Below are positions 53,757 to 62,522 of a stretch of 62,769 bases of DNA, in pieces. The notes below the pieces were generated by a model. It worked only from the letters and a program-made list of their open reading frames with translations, had not been told where the DNA came from and ran no database searches. Position numbers and translations under genes: made by a program. Position 1 is the first letter of the stretch; every line of letters begins with the position of its first letter. This DNA comes from Pseudohaliea rubra DSM 19751 (GTDB lineage Bacteria > Pseudomonadota > Gammaproteobacteria > Pseudomonadales > Halieaceae), in NCBI RefSeq assembly GCF_000764025.1, contig NZ_KN234759.1:1-62769 (forward strand), given 5' to 3'.

Positions 53757-56009
53757 GTGTCTTGCTCGCTCCCCCCCACCCGTCATCGCTGGTCCTTTCT
53801 GGGCCTGGCCCTCCTGCCTCTGGGCGGCGTCGCAGCCCCGGAGGAAGAGCCCGGCGCACTGGAGGCCCGCCTGGAAACAGTCACCGTCGTCGGCACGCGT
53901 ACGGAGCGCACCCTTGACGAGGTAGAGGCTACCATCTCCGTCTACGGCCGGGAGGACATCGAGCGGCAGGTCGTGCGCGATATCCAGGATCTTGTCCGCT
54001 ACGAGCCCGGCGTCAGTGTCGGCGGTACCGGCAGCCGCTTTGGCCTGGAGGGCTTTACCATCCGTGGCGTGGGCGGCAACCGGGTGCTCACCATGGTTGA
54101 TGGCATCCGCATGCCGGAGGAGTTCTCCTTCGGCCCCTTTCTTTCGGCGCGGCGGGACTTCGTCGACGTCGACACGGTCTCACGGGTTGAAATTGCCCGG
54201 GGCCCGGTGTCTACGCTCTATGGCAGCGATGCCCTCGGCGGGGTAGTGGCCATCACGACCCGGTCGCCGCGGGAGTATCTCGATGATGGCGATCCCGGGT
54301 TTCTTGGTGTCAAGACCGGGTACTCCAGTGAAGACAACAGCTATGTCGGCGCCGTGACCGGAGCCTACGGTGGCGAGCGTTTTGCCGGTCTCATCAACTA
54401 CACCTACCGCAGCGGTGACGAGACCGAGACCGGCGGCAGCGTCGGCGGCAACGGCCCGGGCCGCAGTCAGGCCGACCCCCAGGCCATCGACACGGAAAGT
54501 CTGGGCGCCAAGCTTGCCTTTATGCCGGCTGAGGGCCATGAACTCATCCTCGGCCTCGAGCGCTTCGAGAGCACCGTTGACACCACGCTTCTCTCGAACT
54601 TCGGCACAGTGGTGCGCGGCACGGTGACCGACAGCCGTGTGTCCGGTGATGAGCGCGAGCGCGAACGCTACAGTCTCGAATATCGCTACGACAACGCCGG
54701 CGGCGTCATCGACTCGGCGCGGGTGACGCTGTACCAGCAGACCTCCGAGACCTTCCAGGCTACCTTCGAGGAGCAAACCGCGCCGGGTTTCCGGGCACAG
54801 ACGCGGCAGCGCTTCTCGACCTTCGATCAGGAAATCCAGGGCCTCTTTGCTCAAGGCAGCCGAAACCTGGCGTTCGCCGGGGCACAGCACACGGTCACCT
54901 TCGGCATCGACTGGTACCGCACAGACAATGAGAACATCCGCGACGGCGGCACCTTTGACGCGCTTACCGGTGAGCGGCAGTTTCAGTTCATGCCCCTGCC
55001 GACGCGAGACTTTCCATCTACTCAGGTCGAGAACCGCGCCTTTTTTCTTCAGGACGAGATCGTGCTCATGGACGGCCGCTTGCGCGTGACGCCGGGCTTG
55101 CGCTTTGACGATTACAGCGCCGATGTGTCGCCGGACGCCCTGTATTTTGAGGGCAACCCGGGCGTGGCGCCGCCAGAGGACTACGACGACTCGGATCTGA
55201 CCCTCAAGCTCGGCGCGCTCTATCGCTTCACCGAGTCGGTTTCGGCCTGGGGTCGCTACAGTGAGGGCTTCCGTGCGCCGCCCTATGACGACGTCAACGT
55301 CGGCTTTTCCAATTTCCTCGGTGGCTACAAGTCCATTGCCGCCCCCAACCTGGAAAGCGAGACCAGCGCGGGCTTCGAGGTCGGCCTTCGCTTCCAGGGC
55401 GACTGGGGGCAGGCGCAGTTCGCCGCCTTCCGTACGGAGTACGACAACTTCATCGAGGCAAACGCCATCGCCCCGGCGTTTCTCGCAACCGGCGGCGTCG
55501 ACCCGCGCGATGGGCTGCTGACCTTCCAGTCCATTAATCGCGGGCGCGTCGACATCGAGGGCCTGGAGTTCCGCGGGCGCCTGAGCCTGGAAGTCCTGGC
55601 GCCGCGGCTTGCTGCTTTCTCTCTGGAAGCGGCCGCCGCCTGGGCCGAGGGCGACGACGACAACGGTGTTCCCGTTAATACCGTGGATCCTTTCAACGCG
55701 GTACTCGGGCTGCGCTGGGCGCCTCCCCAGGCCCGTTGGGAGACAGAGCTGGTCTGGACCTTCGCCGCGGACAAAGACGAGGAGGACATCGACGGCCCAC
55801 GCTTTGCTTCCGATAGCCTCCATGTGCTGGATCTGCTCGCTCATATCGACCTTCGCGACAACCTGCAGCTGGATATCGGTGTGTTCAATCTGCTCGATGA
55901 GACCTACCTGCGCTGGGCGGATACGGCGGGCATCGCCGAGCTCGACAACCCGGAGCGGTTCACCCGGCCGGGGCGGAACGTGGGCGTGACGCTGCGGGCG
56001 GACTGGTGA
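53757..56009 (+). CDS. hmuR: TonB-dependent outer membrane haem receptor
   Basis: This 750-residue receptor has a signal peptide (RWSFLGLALLPLGGVAA), a TonB-box region (ETVTVVGTRTER), a plug domain (EDIERQVVRDIQDLVRYEPG, RGVGGNRVLTMVDGIRMPE) and a 22-strand barrel. The haem-receptor motifs FRAP and (A)PNL occur as EGFRAPPYDDVNVG ... KSIAAPNLESE, but the His that many haem receptors carry between them is absent. It would bring haem or haemoprotein iron across the outer membrane using TonB. GTG 53757 follows GGAGG, and the gene overlaps hmuT by one base. Haem specificity is inferred from HmuTUV and the motifs. Confidence 0.82.
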   Translation: MSCSLPPTRHRWSFLGLALLPLGGVAAPEEEPGALEARLETVTVVGTRTERTLDEVEATISVYGREDIERQVVRDIQDLVRYEPGVSVGGTGSRFGLEGFTIRGVGGNRVLTMVDGIRMPEEFSFGPFLSARRDFVDVDTVSRVEIARGPVSTLYGSDALGGVVAITTRSPREYLDDGDPGFLGVKTGYSSEDNSYVGAVTGAYGGERFAGLINYTYRSGDETETGGSVGGNGPGRSQADPQAIDTESLGAKLAFMPAEGHELILGLERFESTVDTTLLSNFGTVVRGTVTDSRVSGDERERERYSLEYRYDNAGGVIDSARVTLYQQTSETFQATFEEQTAPGFRAQTRQRFSTFDQEIQGLFAQGSRNLAFAGAQHTVTFGIDWYRTDNENIRDGGTFDALTGERQFQFMPLPTRDFPSTQVENRAFFLQDEIVLMDGRLRVTPGLRFDDYSADVSPDALYFEGNPGVAPPEDYDDSDLTLKLGALYRFTESVSAWGRYSEGFRAPPYDDVNVGFSNFLGGYKSIAAPNLESETSAGFEVGLRFQGDWGQAQFAAFRTEYDNFIEANAIAPAFLATGGVDPRDGLLTFQSINRGRVDIEGLEFRGRLSLEVLAPRLAAFSLEAAAAWAEGDDDNGVPVNTVDPFNAVLGLRWAPPQARWETELVWTFAADKDEEDIDGPRFASDSLHVLDLLAHIDLRDNLQLDIGVFNLLDETYLRWADTAGIAELDNPERFTRPGRNVGVTLRADW

Positions 56010-56878
56010 TGGGCGCCGTGCTGAAACCCCTGCAGCGCGGGCTTGCCTTCCTGGGCAGCTGCCTGCTGGCGACCGGCGTAGCCGCCCTCGAATGCAGTCA
56101 GCCTGCGCCGGATCCCAGCCGCATCGCTGTGGCCGGTGGCTCCCTCGCGGAGATCCTCTACGCCCTCGGCGAGGAGGCGCGCATCGTCGCTGTCGACCGC
56201 ACGGCCACCTACCCCGTGGCCGCGCGTGAGCTGCCGCAGATCGGCTACGTGCGGAACCTGTCTGCCGAGGGCCTGCTGTCGCTGCAGCCGACGCTGGTGC
56301 TGGGCGAACACGATATGGGGCCGCCGGCGGTTGTCGATCAGCTGTCGGCGCTGGGCCTCGACTTGCTGGTCGTGCCTGAGCGCTTCGACGCCGAGGGGGT
56401 CGCTGCCAAGATCCGCTGTGTCGCCGCCGCGGTGGGGCGTGCGGCTGCGGGCGAGGCCCTTGTAGCCGAGACCCTTGCCGGTGCTGTGACTGCGCCGGCG
56501 GCGCCGGATGCACCCCGGGGCATGGTCCTTCTCGGCCTGCGGGGAGGCTCCCCGGTGGCCGCCGGCCGCGACACCTCCGGCAGCGGCCTGCTCGCCATGG
56601 CCGGGGTGCGCAATGCCCTCGAGGGCTTCGAGGGCTGGAAGCCCGTTTCCGAAGAAGCCATGGCGCTGGCGGCGCCGGCCTTTATCGTGGTTCCGGAGCG
56701 CGGCGTTGCTGACGCCGGCGGTCTGGACGCGCTGCTTGCTCATCCGGCCCTGCGCCTGACGCCGGCGGCGCAGGCCGGACGGGTCATCACCATGGACGGT
56801 ATGGCAATGCTCGGTTTCGGCCCGCGTACCGTGGCCACGGCTGCCAGGCTCCGCAAGCAGCTGCAGGCTGCGCCATGA
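56009..56878 (+). CDS. hmuT: Haem ABC transporter periplasmic-binding protein, HmuT-type
   Basis: This 289-residue periplasmic-binding protein has a signal peptide (GLAFLGSCLLATGVAA, with a possible lipobox-like LEC). It carries the HmuT pattern RIAVAGGSLAEILYALGEE, DRTATYPVAARELPQIGYVR, LSAEGLLSLQPTLVLGEHDM and GPPAVVDQL. It delivers haem from the receptor to HmuUV. ATG 56009 overlaps the receptor stop; GTG 56006 is an alternative. Confidence 0.85.
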   Translation: MGAVLKPLQRGLAFLGSCLLATGVAALECSQPAPDPSRIAVAGGSLAEILYALGEEARIVAVDRTATYPVAARELPQIGYVRNLSAEGLLSLQPTLVLGEHDMGPPAVVDQLSALGLDLLVVPERFDAEGVAAKIRCVAAAVGRAAAGEALVAETLAGAVTAPAAPDAPRGMVLLGLRGGSPVAAGRDTSGSGLLAMAGVRNALEGFEGWKPVSEEAMALAAPAFIVVPERGVADAGGLDALLAHPALRLTPAAQAGRVITMDGMAMLGFGPRTVATAARLRKQLQAAP

Positions 56879-57921
56879 ACGAGCTGCCCCTGCCGTGGCG
56901 GCAGCTATGGCCGCTCCGGGCGATCCCGCTGCCCGAGCCGCGGCTGCTGGCCCTGGCTGCCCTCATGCTGCTGGCCGCCGCCACGGGGGTCAGCGTCGGG
57001 GCCGTGCCGGTTCCGGTGCTGGACCTCCTGCTCGACCGCTCGACGGTGACGCCTCTGCAGGCCATGGTCTTCAGCGAGCTGCGCCTTCCCCGGGTCGTCC
57101 TTGCGGGCATGGTCGGCGCCGGCCTGGCGCTTGCCGGGGCCTGCCTGCAGGGGCTTTTTCGCAATCCGCTGGCGGAGCCGCAGCTGATCGGAGTGTCTTC
57201 CGGCGCGGCGCTCGGCGCCATCGCCATGATCGTTTTCGGGGAAGCCCTGGCGCTCCCCGAGGCGCTCAGCCCCTACAGTCTTCCGGCCGCCGCCATCCTC
57301 GGCGCGGTCACCGTCACCGGCGCCCTCTACGCCTTTGCCAGCCGGCGGGGGCAGGGCGGCGTGACCACGCTGCTGCTCGTGGGGATCGCCGTCAATGCCC
57401 TTGCGGGGGTCGGTATTGGCCTGTTCACCTGGCTTGCCAACGATGGTGAACTGCGTTCACTGACGTTCTGGAGCATGGGCAGCTTCGGCGGCACGCAGTG
57501 GCGCACGGCCCTGCCGGCGATGGCCTTGATTGCTCTGGCTACAGCCTACCTGCTGCCCGCGGCGCGACGTCTCGACCTTCTGCAGCTCGGGGAGCTTGAA
57601 GCTGCGCGGCTCGGTGTCTGCGTGGTAGCGCTCAAGCGCCGCCTGGTTTTCGGCGTGGCCGTGGCCGTGGGCGCTGGCGTAGCAGTGGCGGGGATCATCG
57701 GTTTCGTGGGCCTGGTGGTGCCCCATATCGCCCGGCTTCTTGGCGGCGTGCACCACCGCTATGTGCTGCCGGCGTCTGCGTTGCTGGGTGCCACCCTTGC
57801 GATTACCGCCGATCTCGGCGCGCGGACTCTGGTCGTGCCGGCAGAGATGCCTGTCGGATTGATTACCAGCGCGATCGGTGCGCCGTTCTTCCTCTGGCTG
57901 GTGCTGAGGTTGCGCCGATGA
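56875..57921 (+). CDS. hmuU: Haem ABC transporter permease, HmuU-type (FecCD family)
   Basis: This 348-residue permease of the FecCD family has about ten helices, with LRLPRVVLAGMVGAGLALAG, ACLQGLFRNPLAEPQLIGVS and FVGLVVPHIARLLGG, all family signatures. It forms the membrane channel for haem import. ATG overlaps hmuT by 4 bp and hmuV by 4 bp. Confidence 0.9.
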   Translation: MNELPLPWRQLWPLRAIPLPEPRLLALAALMLLAAATGVSVGAVPVPVLDLLLDRSTVTPLQAMVFSELRLPRVVLAGMVGAGLALAGACLQGLFRNPLAEPQLIGVSSGAALGAIAMIVFGEALALPEALSPYSLPAAAILGAVTVTGALYAFASRRGQGGVTTLLLVGIAVNALAGVGIGLFTWLANDGELRSLTFWSMGSFGGTQWRTALPAMALIALATAYLLPAARRLDLLQLGELEAARLGVCVVALKRRLVFGVAVAVGAGVAVAGIIGFVGLVVPHIARLLGGVHHRYVLPASALLGATLAITADLGARTLVVPAEMPVGLITSAIGAPFFLWLVLRLRR

Positions 57922-58697
57922 GCCTCGTGGCCACTGCTGTCTCTCTTCACCGCGGCGCGGCGACGCTGCTGTCTTCCGTGTCTGTGCGGGTGGAGCCGGG
58001 TGAGCTGCTGGTGCTGGTCGGGCCCAACGGCGCCGGCAAATCGACGCTGCTGTCGCTGCTGGCCGGCGACGACGAACCCGACGCGGGCGTGGTGACCCTG
58101 GATGGCCGGGCCCTGCAGGACCTGACGCTTTCCGAGCGCGCAGCCCGACGGGCCGTGGTCGGACCGCCCCCGGCGCTCGCCTTCGACTACTCAGTAAGGG
58201 ACGTGGTTGCCATGGGCTGGCTGCACGGCGAACGCTTCGGACAGGTGGCACCGGCCGAGGCCCTGGGGGACGTGCTCGAGGCCTGCGAGCTCAGCGACCT
58301 CGCCGGGCGCGCGTTCCGCTCTCTCTCCAGCGGCGAGAAGCAACGCGCCCAGTTTGCCCGCGGCTGGCTGCAGCTCTGGCGGCCCGCCGGCGACCGTACG
58401 GCGCGCTGGCTTCTGCTTGACGAGCCGAACGCCAACCTCGATGTAGCCCACGGCCTGCGCCTGCTCGAGGACCTGCAGCGGCTGGCCGGCGAAGGTCTCG
58501 GGGTGCTGGCCGTGCTCCACGATCTCGACCTGGCCGCTCGCTTTGCCGACCGCATCGTCCTGCTTGATCACGGTCGGGCGGTGGCGTCGGGCAAGCCCGA
58601 GGCGGTGCTTTCCGCAGACCGGTTGAGCCACGTTTACGGCGCGCCGGTGCATGTCGAGCACCATGCCGCCCTTGGGCGGCTGGTGGTGATTGCCTGA
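57918..58697 (+). CDS. hmuV: Haem ABC transporter ATPase, HmuV-type
   Basis: This 259-residue ATPase has Walker A GPNGAGKSTLLSLLAG near residue 34, signature LSSGEKQRAQFARGW and Walker B WLLLDEPNANLDV. It powers HmuTU. Confidence 0.9.
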   Translation: MSLVATAVSLHRGAATLLSSVSVRVEPGELLVLVGPNGAGKSTLLSLLAGDDEPDAGVVTLDGRALQDLTLSERAARRAVVGPPPALAFDYSVRDVVAMGWLHGERFGQVAPAEALGDVLEACELSDLAGRAFRSLSSGEKQRAQFARGWLQLWRPAGDRTARWLLLDEPNANLDVAHGLRLLEDLQRLAGEGLGVLAVLHDLDLAARFADRIVLLDHGRAVASGKPEAVLSADRLSHVYGAPVHVEHHAALGRLVVIA

Positions 58698-58759
58698 GGC
58701 CTTTGACTGGTTCTCTGAACGGAACGGAACTGAACGGAACTGACAAGGAGGAACTACCC

Positions 58760-59062
58760 ATGTTCATCGCCATGAACCGCTTTCGCATCGCCCTCGGCTT
58801 TGAGGATGCCTTTGAGGACATCTGGCGCCAGCGCGACTCGTACCTGGCACAGGTACCGGGCTTTCGCACCTTCGCGCTGTTGAAGGGCCCGGAAAAGGAC
58901 GATCATGTGCTCTATGCGTCGCACACGATCTGGGAGACGCGGGAAGACTTTGAGGCCTGGACCGAGTCTGATTACTTTCGCAAGGCCCACGCTCAGACCA
59001 GTGCCCCAAAGGGCACTTATCTGGCGCCCCCGGAGCTGGAGACCTTCGAGGCCGTAGTCTGA
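58760..59062 (+). CDS. ABM-domain monooxygenase, haem-degrading HmoA/IsdG-like
   Basis: This 100-residue alpha-beta-barrel protein (MFIAMNRFRIALGFEDAFEDIW ... HVLYASHTIWETREDFEAWT) fits the antibiotic-biosynthesis-monooxygenase fold used by haem-degrading IsdG/HmoA enzymes. At the end of a haem-uptake operon, cleaving imported haem to free iron is the natural inference. ATG 58760 directly follows a strong AAGGAGG; a start at 58703 would add a repetitive leader (two GAACGGAACGGAACT-like copies) and was rejected. Confidence 0.75.
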   Translation: MFIAMNRFRIALGFEDAFEDIWRQRDSYLAQVPGFRTFALLKGPEKDDHVLYASHTIWETREDFEAWTESDYFRKAHAQTSAPKGTYLAPPELETFEAVV

Positions 59063-59068
59063 CGGGCC

Positions 59069-59093
59069 GCCTCGCCCGCCTGCCGGGCGGGGC
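59069..59093. terminator. Bidirectional hairpin between haem operon and FNR
   Basis: A 10-bp stem GCCTCGCCCG/CGGGCGGGGC (59069-59078, 59084-59093, one G-T) with a five-base loop lies between convergent stops. There is no T-run, so a bidirectional terminator is probable but not certain. Confidence 0.5.
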
Positions 59094-59110
59094 AGCAGTT
59101 CAGCGCCAGT

Positions 59111-59884
59111 TCAGCCGACAAAGGCCCGCTCGATGACGTAGTCCCCGGCGGTACCCTGGCTCGGGGAGACCTGGAAGCCCCGCTCGTCGAGGAGCGCAGA
59201 CAGATCCTCGAGCATGGCGATGCTGCCGCAGATCATGGCTCGATCCTCTGCCGGGTCGAGCACCGGCAGACTGAGGTCCGCCGTGAGACGCCCGCTGGTG
59301 ATCAGGTCCGTGATGCGACCCTGGTTCTCGAAGGGCTCGCGGGTCACTGTGGGGTAATAAAGAAATTGCTCCCGCGCCAGTTCGCCGAGATAAGGGTGCT
59401 CGGGCAGGTCTTTCGTCAGGTAATCCCGGTAGGCGAGGTCACTCACCTGGCGGACGCCATGCACCAGCACGATATGGTCGTAGCGGAGGTATGCATCCGG
59501 ATCGCGGACGATGGCCATAAACGGTGCCAGCCCTGTCCCGGTGGCGAAGAGGAAGAGATTTCGCCCCGGGTTCAGATCAGTCAGCACCAGCGAGCCGACG
59601 GGCTTTTTACCCAGCAGCACCGTATCGCCCGCCTGGATATGCTGTAGCCGGGAGGTGAGCAGTCCGTCAGGCACCTTGATACTGAGGAACTCCAGGTGAT
59701 CCTCGTAGTTGGCGCTGGCGATACTGTAGGCCCGCAGCGCCGGCTTCTCGTCCACCTCGATGCCGACCATGGTGAAGTGGCCGTTTTCAAAGCGGAAGGC
59801 GGGATCGCGCTCTGTCGCGAAGCTGAAAAGCCGGTCGTTCCAGTGGTGAACCCAGGTAACCCTGGCGGCTTGTACTGCTGCCAT
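59111..59884 (-). CDS. fpr: Ferredoxin-NADP+ reductase (Fpr type)
   Basis: This 257-residue flavoprotein has the FAD-binding RAYSIAS at about residues 51-57 and the NADP region FLFATGTGLAPFMAI, with the C-terminal Fpr-like end. It transfers electrons between NADPH and ferredoxin/flavodoxin. Downstream consequences include supporting haem degradation, Fe-S repair and PFOR electron flow. ATG 59884; the promoter region carries a Fur-like site. Confidence 0.88.
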   Translation of the reverse strand: MAAVQAARVTWVHHWNDRLFSFATERDPAFRFENGHFTMVGIEVDEKPALRAYSIASANYEDHLEFLSIKVPDGLLTSRLQHIQAGDTVLLGKKPVGSLVLTDLNPGRNLFLFATGTGLAPFMAIVRDPDAYLRYDHIVLVHGVRQVSDLAYRDYLTKDLPEHPYLGELAREQFLYYPTVTREPFENQGRITDLITSGRLTADLSLPVLDPAEDRAMICGSIAMLEDLSALLDERGFQVSPSQGTAGDYVIERAFVG

Positions 59885-59963
59885 GTTCTGCTCCCTGCCT
59901 GTTTCTGAGTTGAGTCGTACAGTTCTTGCAAGCTAGCTACGCCGATCCCGGCGCGGCGGGTCA

Positions 59964-59994
59964 ATGCAAACGAGAACAGTTAATGATAATGGAT
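59964..59994 (-). promoter_or_regulatory. Fur-like element upstream of fpr
   Basis: AATGCAAACGAGAACAGTTAATGATAATGG contains the Fur half-site pattern AATGATAAT and the GAGAA element seen also at 53735-53746. It lies about 80-110 bp upstream of the fpr start. Confidence 0.5.
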
Positions 59995-60118
59995 CGGTGA
60001 GCCCGCTGTCTTGCGGGCAGGCGCTGCCGGTGCCCGGCGGCCGACTGGACGCCCCGTGGCGGGGCTCCTAGACTGCTTCCCCATAATTAATAAGCATTAA
60101 CGGAAGAGGCGCCCGGCT

Positions 60119-61900
60119 ATGGAGTACGACCTCAAGATCACCGGCGGCACGGTCTACGACGGTGATGGCGGTGCGCCGTGGCAGGCGGATATCGCGGTCC
60201 GCGATGGTCTTATTGTCGCTATAGGCGACTGCCCGGGGCAGGCCCGGAAGACGCTCGATGCCTCTGGCCATATCGTTACGCCGGGCTTTATTGATCTGCA
60301 CACTCACTACGACGGCCAGGCTTCCTGGGATCCGGAGTTGCGGCCCAGCGTCAATCACGGGGTGAGCACGGTGGTCATGGGCAGCTGCGGCGTCGGCTTC
60401 GCGCCGGTGCGGCGCGGAGACCGGGAAAAGCTGGTGCGGCTCATGGAGGGGGTTGAGGATATCCCGGGCATTGCGCTGACCGAGGGCATGAGCTGGGACT
60501 GGGAAAGCCTCCCGGAATACCTGGACGCCCTGGAGCGCAAGGCGCACGCGATCGACTTCGCTGTGCAGGTAACCCACGACCCGCTGCGCGTTTACGTGAT
60601 GGGGGAGCGGGCCGTCTACCACGAGCCGGCGACCCCGGAGGATATTGCCGAAATGCGCCGCCTCACCCGCGAAGCGCTTGAGGCCGGTGCGATCGGTTTC
60701 TCCACCGGCCGCTCCGACGTGCACCGCAGTGCCGATGGGGAGTGGACACCGTCCTCGGAGGCGACCGCCGAGGAGCTCGCCGGTATCGCCGCGGCTTTTC
60801 AGGGACTGGACCACGGGGTACTGCAGGCCGTCAACGATTTCGATCTCGAGCGCGAGGGCGACGCCTTCGACCGCGAGTTCGCTATCCTGGAGACCTTTGC
60901 CCGCGGTGCCGGCGGCCGGCCTTTTTCCCTGTCGCTCATGCAGCGTGACTTTGCACCGGACCAGTGGCTGCGCATTATCGAGCGCGCTGAGCGTGCCAGG
61001 GCGCAGGGGCTCGACATCCGCCTGCAGGTTGCCCCGCGCGGTATCGGCGTGCTTACGGGGTTGCAGTGCACCTTTCACCCTTTCATCGGGTTCCCCAGCT
61101 ACAAGGCTATCAGTGGCCTGCCGCTCCCCGAGCGGGTGGCGCGTCTGCGCGATCCCGCCTTCAAGCGTCAGCTGCTTTCCGAGAAGAGCGAGAAGCTCGC
61201 CGGTGACGGCACACCGGTGCCGCCGATTGTCGATGCGCTCATGGCCGCCATCGACTACGTTGCCGGCAAGACTTTTCTCCTCGGTGACAATCCGGACTAC
61301 GAGCAGACCGCGGAAAGCTCCGTGCTGCACATGGCCGAAGAGCGCGGCATAGCCGCTCTGGAGATGATCTACGACCTGCTGCTCGAGGATGAGGGCAAGG
61401 CGCTGCTGTATTTTCCCGTCTATAACTACACGGAAATGAACTTCGACAACCTGCACACGATGATGCAGCACCCCCTGTCAATTATGGGGCTCTCCGACGG
61501 CGGCGCCCATGTGGGCACGATCTGCGACTCGAGCTTCCCCACTTACTTGCTCAGCTACTGGACCCGGGACCGGGTCCGTGGACCGCGGTTGCCGCTGGCC
61601 GAGGCGGTGCGTCGACTCACGGCAGATATTGCCGACTACGCGGGGCTCCATGACCGCGGCCGGCTGCGGCCGGGCCTCAAGGCCAATATCAACGTCATCG
61701 ACTACGAGCGCCTGCGCCTGTTCGCGCCGCAGATGGTGCAGGACCTCCCGGCGGGGGGGCAGCGGCTGCTGCAGGACGCCGCCGGCTACCGGGCGATCAT
61801 CGTTGCCGGGGAGACGGTGGTGGCGGACGATCGGCTCACCGGCACCTTGCCCGGTCGGCTGATCCGCGCCGGCTGCGGCGCCCTGCGCAGTGCCGCCTGA
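60119..61900 (+). CDS. N-acyl-D-amino-acid deacylase-like amidohydrolase
   Basis: This 593-residue amidohydrolase-family enzyme has the metal motif GFIDLHTHYDGQ near residue 60, NHGVSTVVMGSCGVGFAP, and later GLSDGGAHVGTI (metal-binding region). Together they match D-aminoacylases and related N-acyl-D-amino-acid deacylases. It would hydrolyse an N-acylated D-amino acid or a related amide; the substrate is not predictable. It starts at ATG 60119 after a 235-bp divergent region shared with fpr and is convergent with smpB (9-bp gap). Confidence 0.83.
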   Translation: MEYDLKITGGTVYDGDGGAPWQADIAVRDGLIVAIGDCPGQARKTLDASGHIVTPGFIDLHTHYDGQASWDPELRPSVNHGVSTVVMGSCGVGFAPVRRGDREKLVRLMEGVEDIPGIALTEGMSWDWESLPEYLDALERKAHAIDFAVQVTHDPLRVYVMGERAVYHEPATPEDIAEMRRLTREALEAGAIGFSTGRSDVHRSADGEWTPSSEATAEELAGIAAAFQGLDHGVLQAVNDFDLEREGDAFDREFAILETFARGAGGRPFSLSLMQRDFAPDQWLRIIERAERARAQGLDIRLQVAPRGIGVLTGLQCTFHPFIGFPSYKAISGLPLPERVARLRDPAFKRQLLSEKSEKLAGDGTPVPPIVDALMAAIDYVAGKTFLLGDNPDYEQTAESSVLHMAEERGIAALEMIYDLLLEDEGKALLYFPVYNYTEMNFDNLHTMMQHPLSIMGLSDGGAHVGTICDSSFPTYLLSYWTRDRVRGPRLPLAEAVRRLTADIADYAGLHDRGRLRPGLKANINVIDYERLRLFAPQMVQDLPAGGQRLLQDAAGYRAIIVAGETVVADDRLTGTLPGRLIRAGCGALRSAA

Positions 61901-61909
61901 CGCCGCCGC

Positions 61910-62392
61910 CTACTGTTTGACGGCGTCGCGCAGGATGCGCTGCTTCTGCCGGTCCCAGTCGCGCTCTTTCGTCGTGTCGCGCTTGTCATGGGACTGCTTG
62001 CCCCGGGCCAGGGCGATGCGCGCCTTGACGAGATGCTTCTTCCAGTAAAGCTGGGTACAGACGCAGGTCTGCCCCTTTTGCGCCGTGGCAGCGAGGATCT
62101 TCGCCAGTTCTTTCCGCTTCAGCAGTAGTTTCCGTGTCCGCGTCGGGTCGGCCACCGTGTGTGTCGAGGTCGTATCCAGGGGGTTGATCTGGGCCCCGAG
62201 GAGGAAGGCCTCGCCGTTCTTCATGAGGACGTAGGAATCGACCAGCTGGGCTTTGCCGGCGCGAAGGGCCTTGACCTCCCAACCCTCGAGGGCGAGACCT
62301 GCCTCAAAGGTCTCGAGGAGTTCGTAGTCGAAGCGTGCGCGCTTGTTGCGGACGATGACGTTATCAGGCGTTTTGGGTTTCTTTTTCGACAT
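61910..62392 (-). CDS. smpB: SsrA-binding protein SmpB
   Basis: This 160-residue protein has the SmpB core [39 protein letters not shown] and the basic C-terminal tail ([20 protein letters not shown]) that probes the empty mRNA channel. It binds tmRNA and is essential for trans-translation. It lies about 22 kb from the intron-interrupted ssrA. ATG 62392, weak ribosome-binding site. Confidence 0.95.
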   Translation of the reverse strand: MSKKKPKTPDNVIVRNKRARFDYELLETFEAGLALEGWEVKALRAGKAQLVDSYVLMKNGEAFLLGAQINPLDTTSTHTVADPTRTRKLLLKRKELAKILAATAQKGQTCVCTQLYWKKHLVKARIALARGKQSHDKRDTTKERDWDRQKQRILRDAVKQ

Positions 62393-62522
62393 GGGGCGGC
62401 ATTATACGTAGCCCCTTCCGGCGGGGTAACGTGAATGTTGCTCTTTTCACCGGTGTCTGCGGGCGGCAGGCTGACAGGATGCGACGCTACCGGCCACGCG
62501 AGCAAGGAGTTCTATCGCAACC

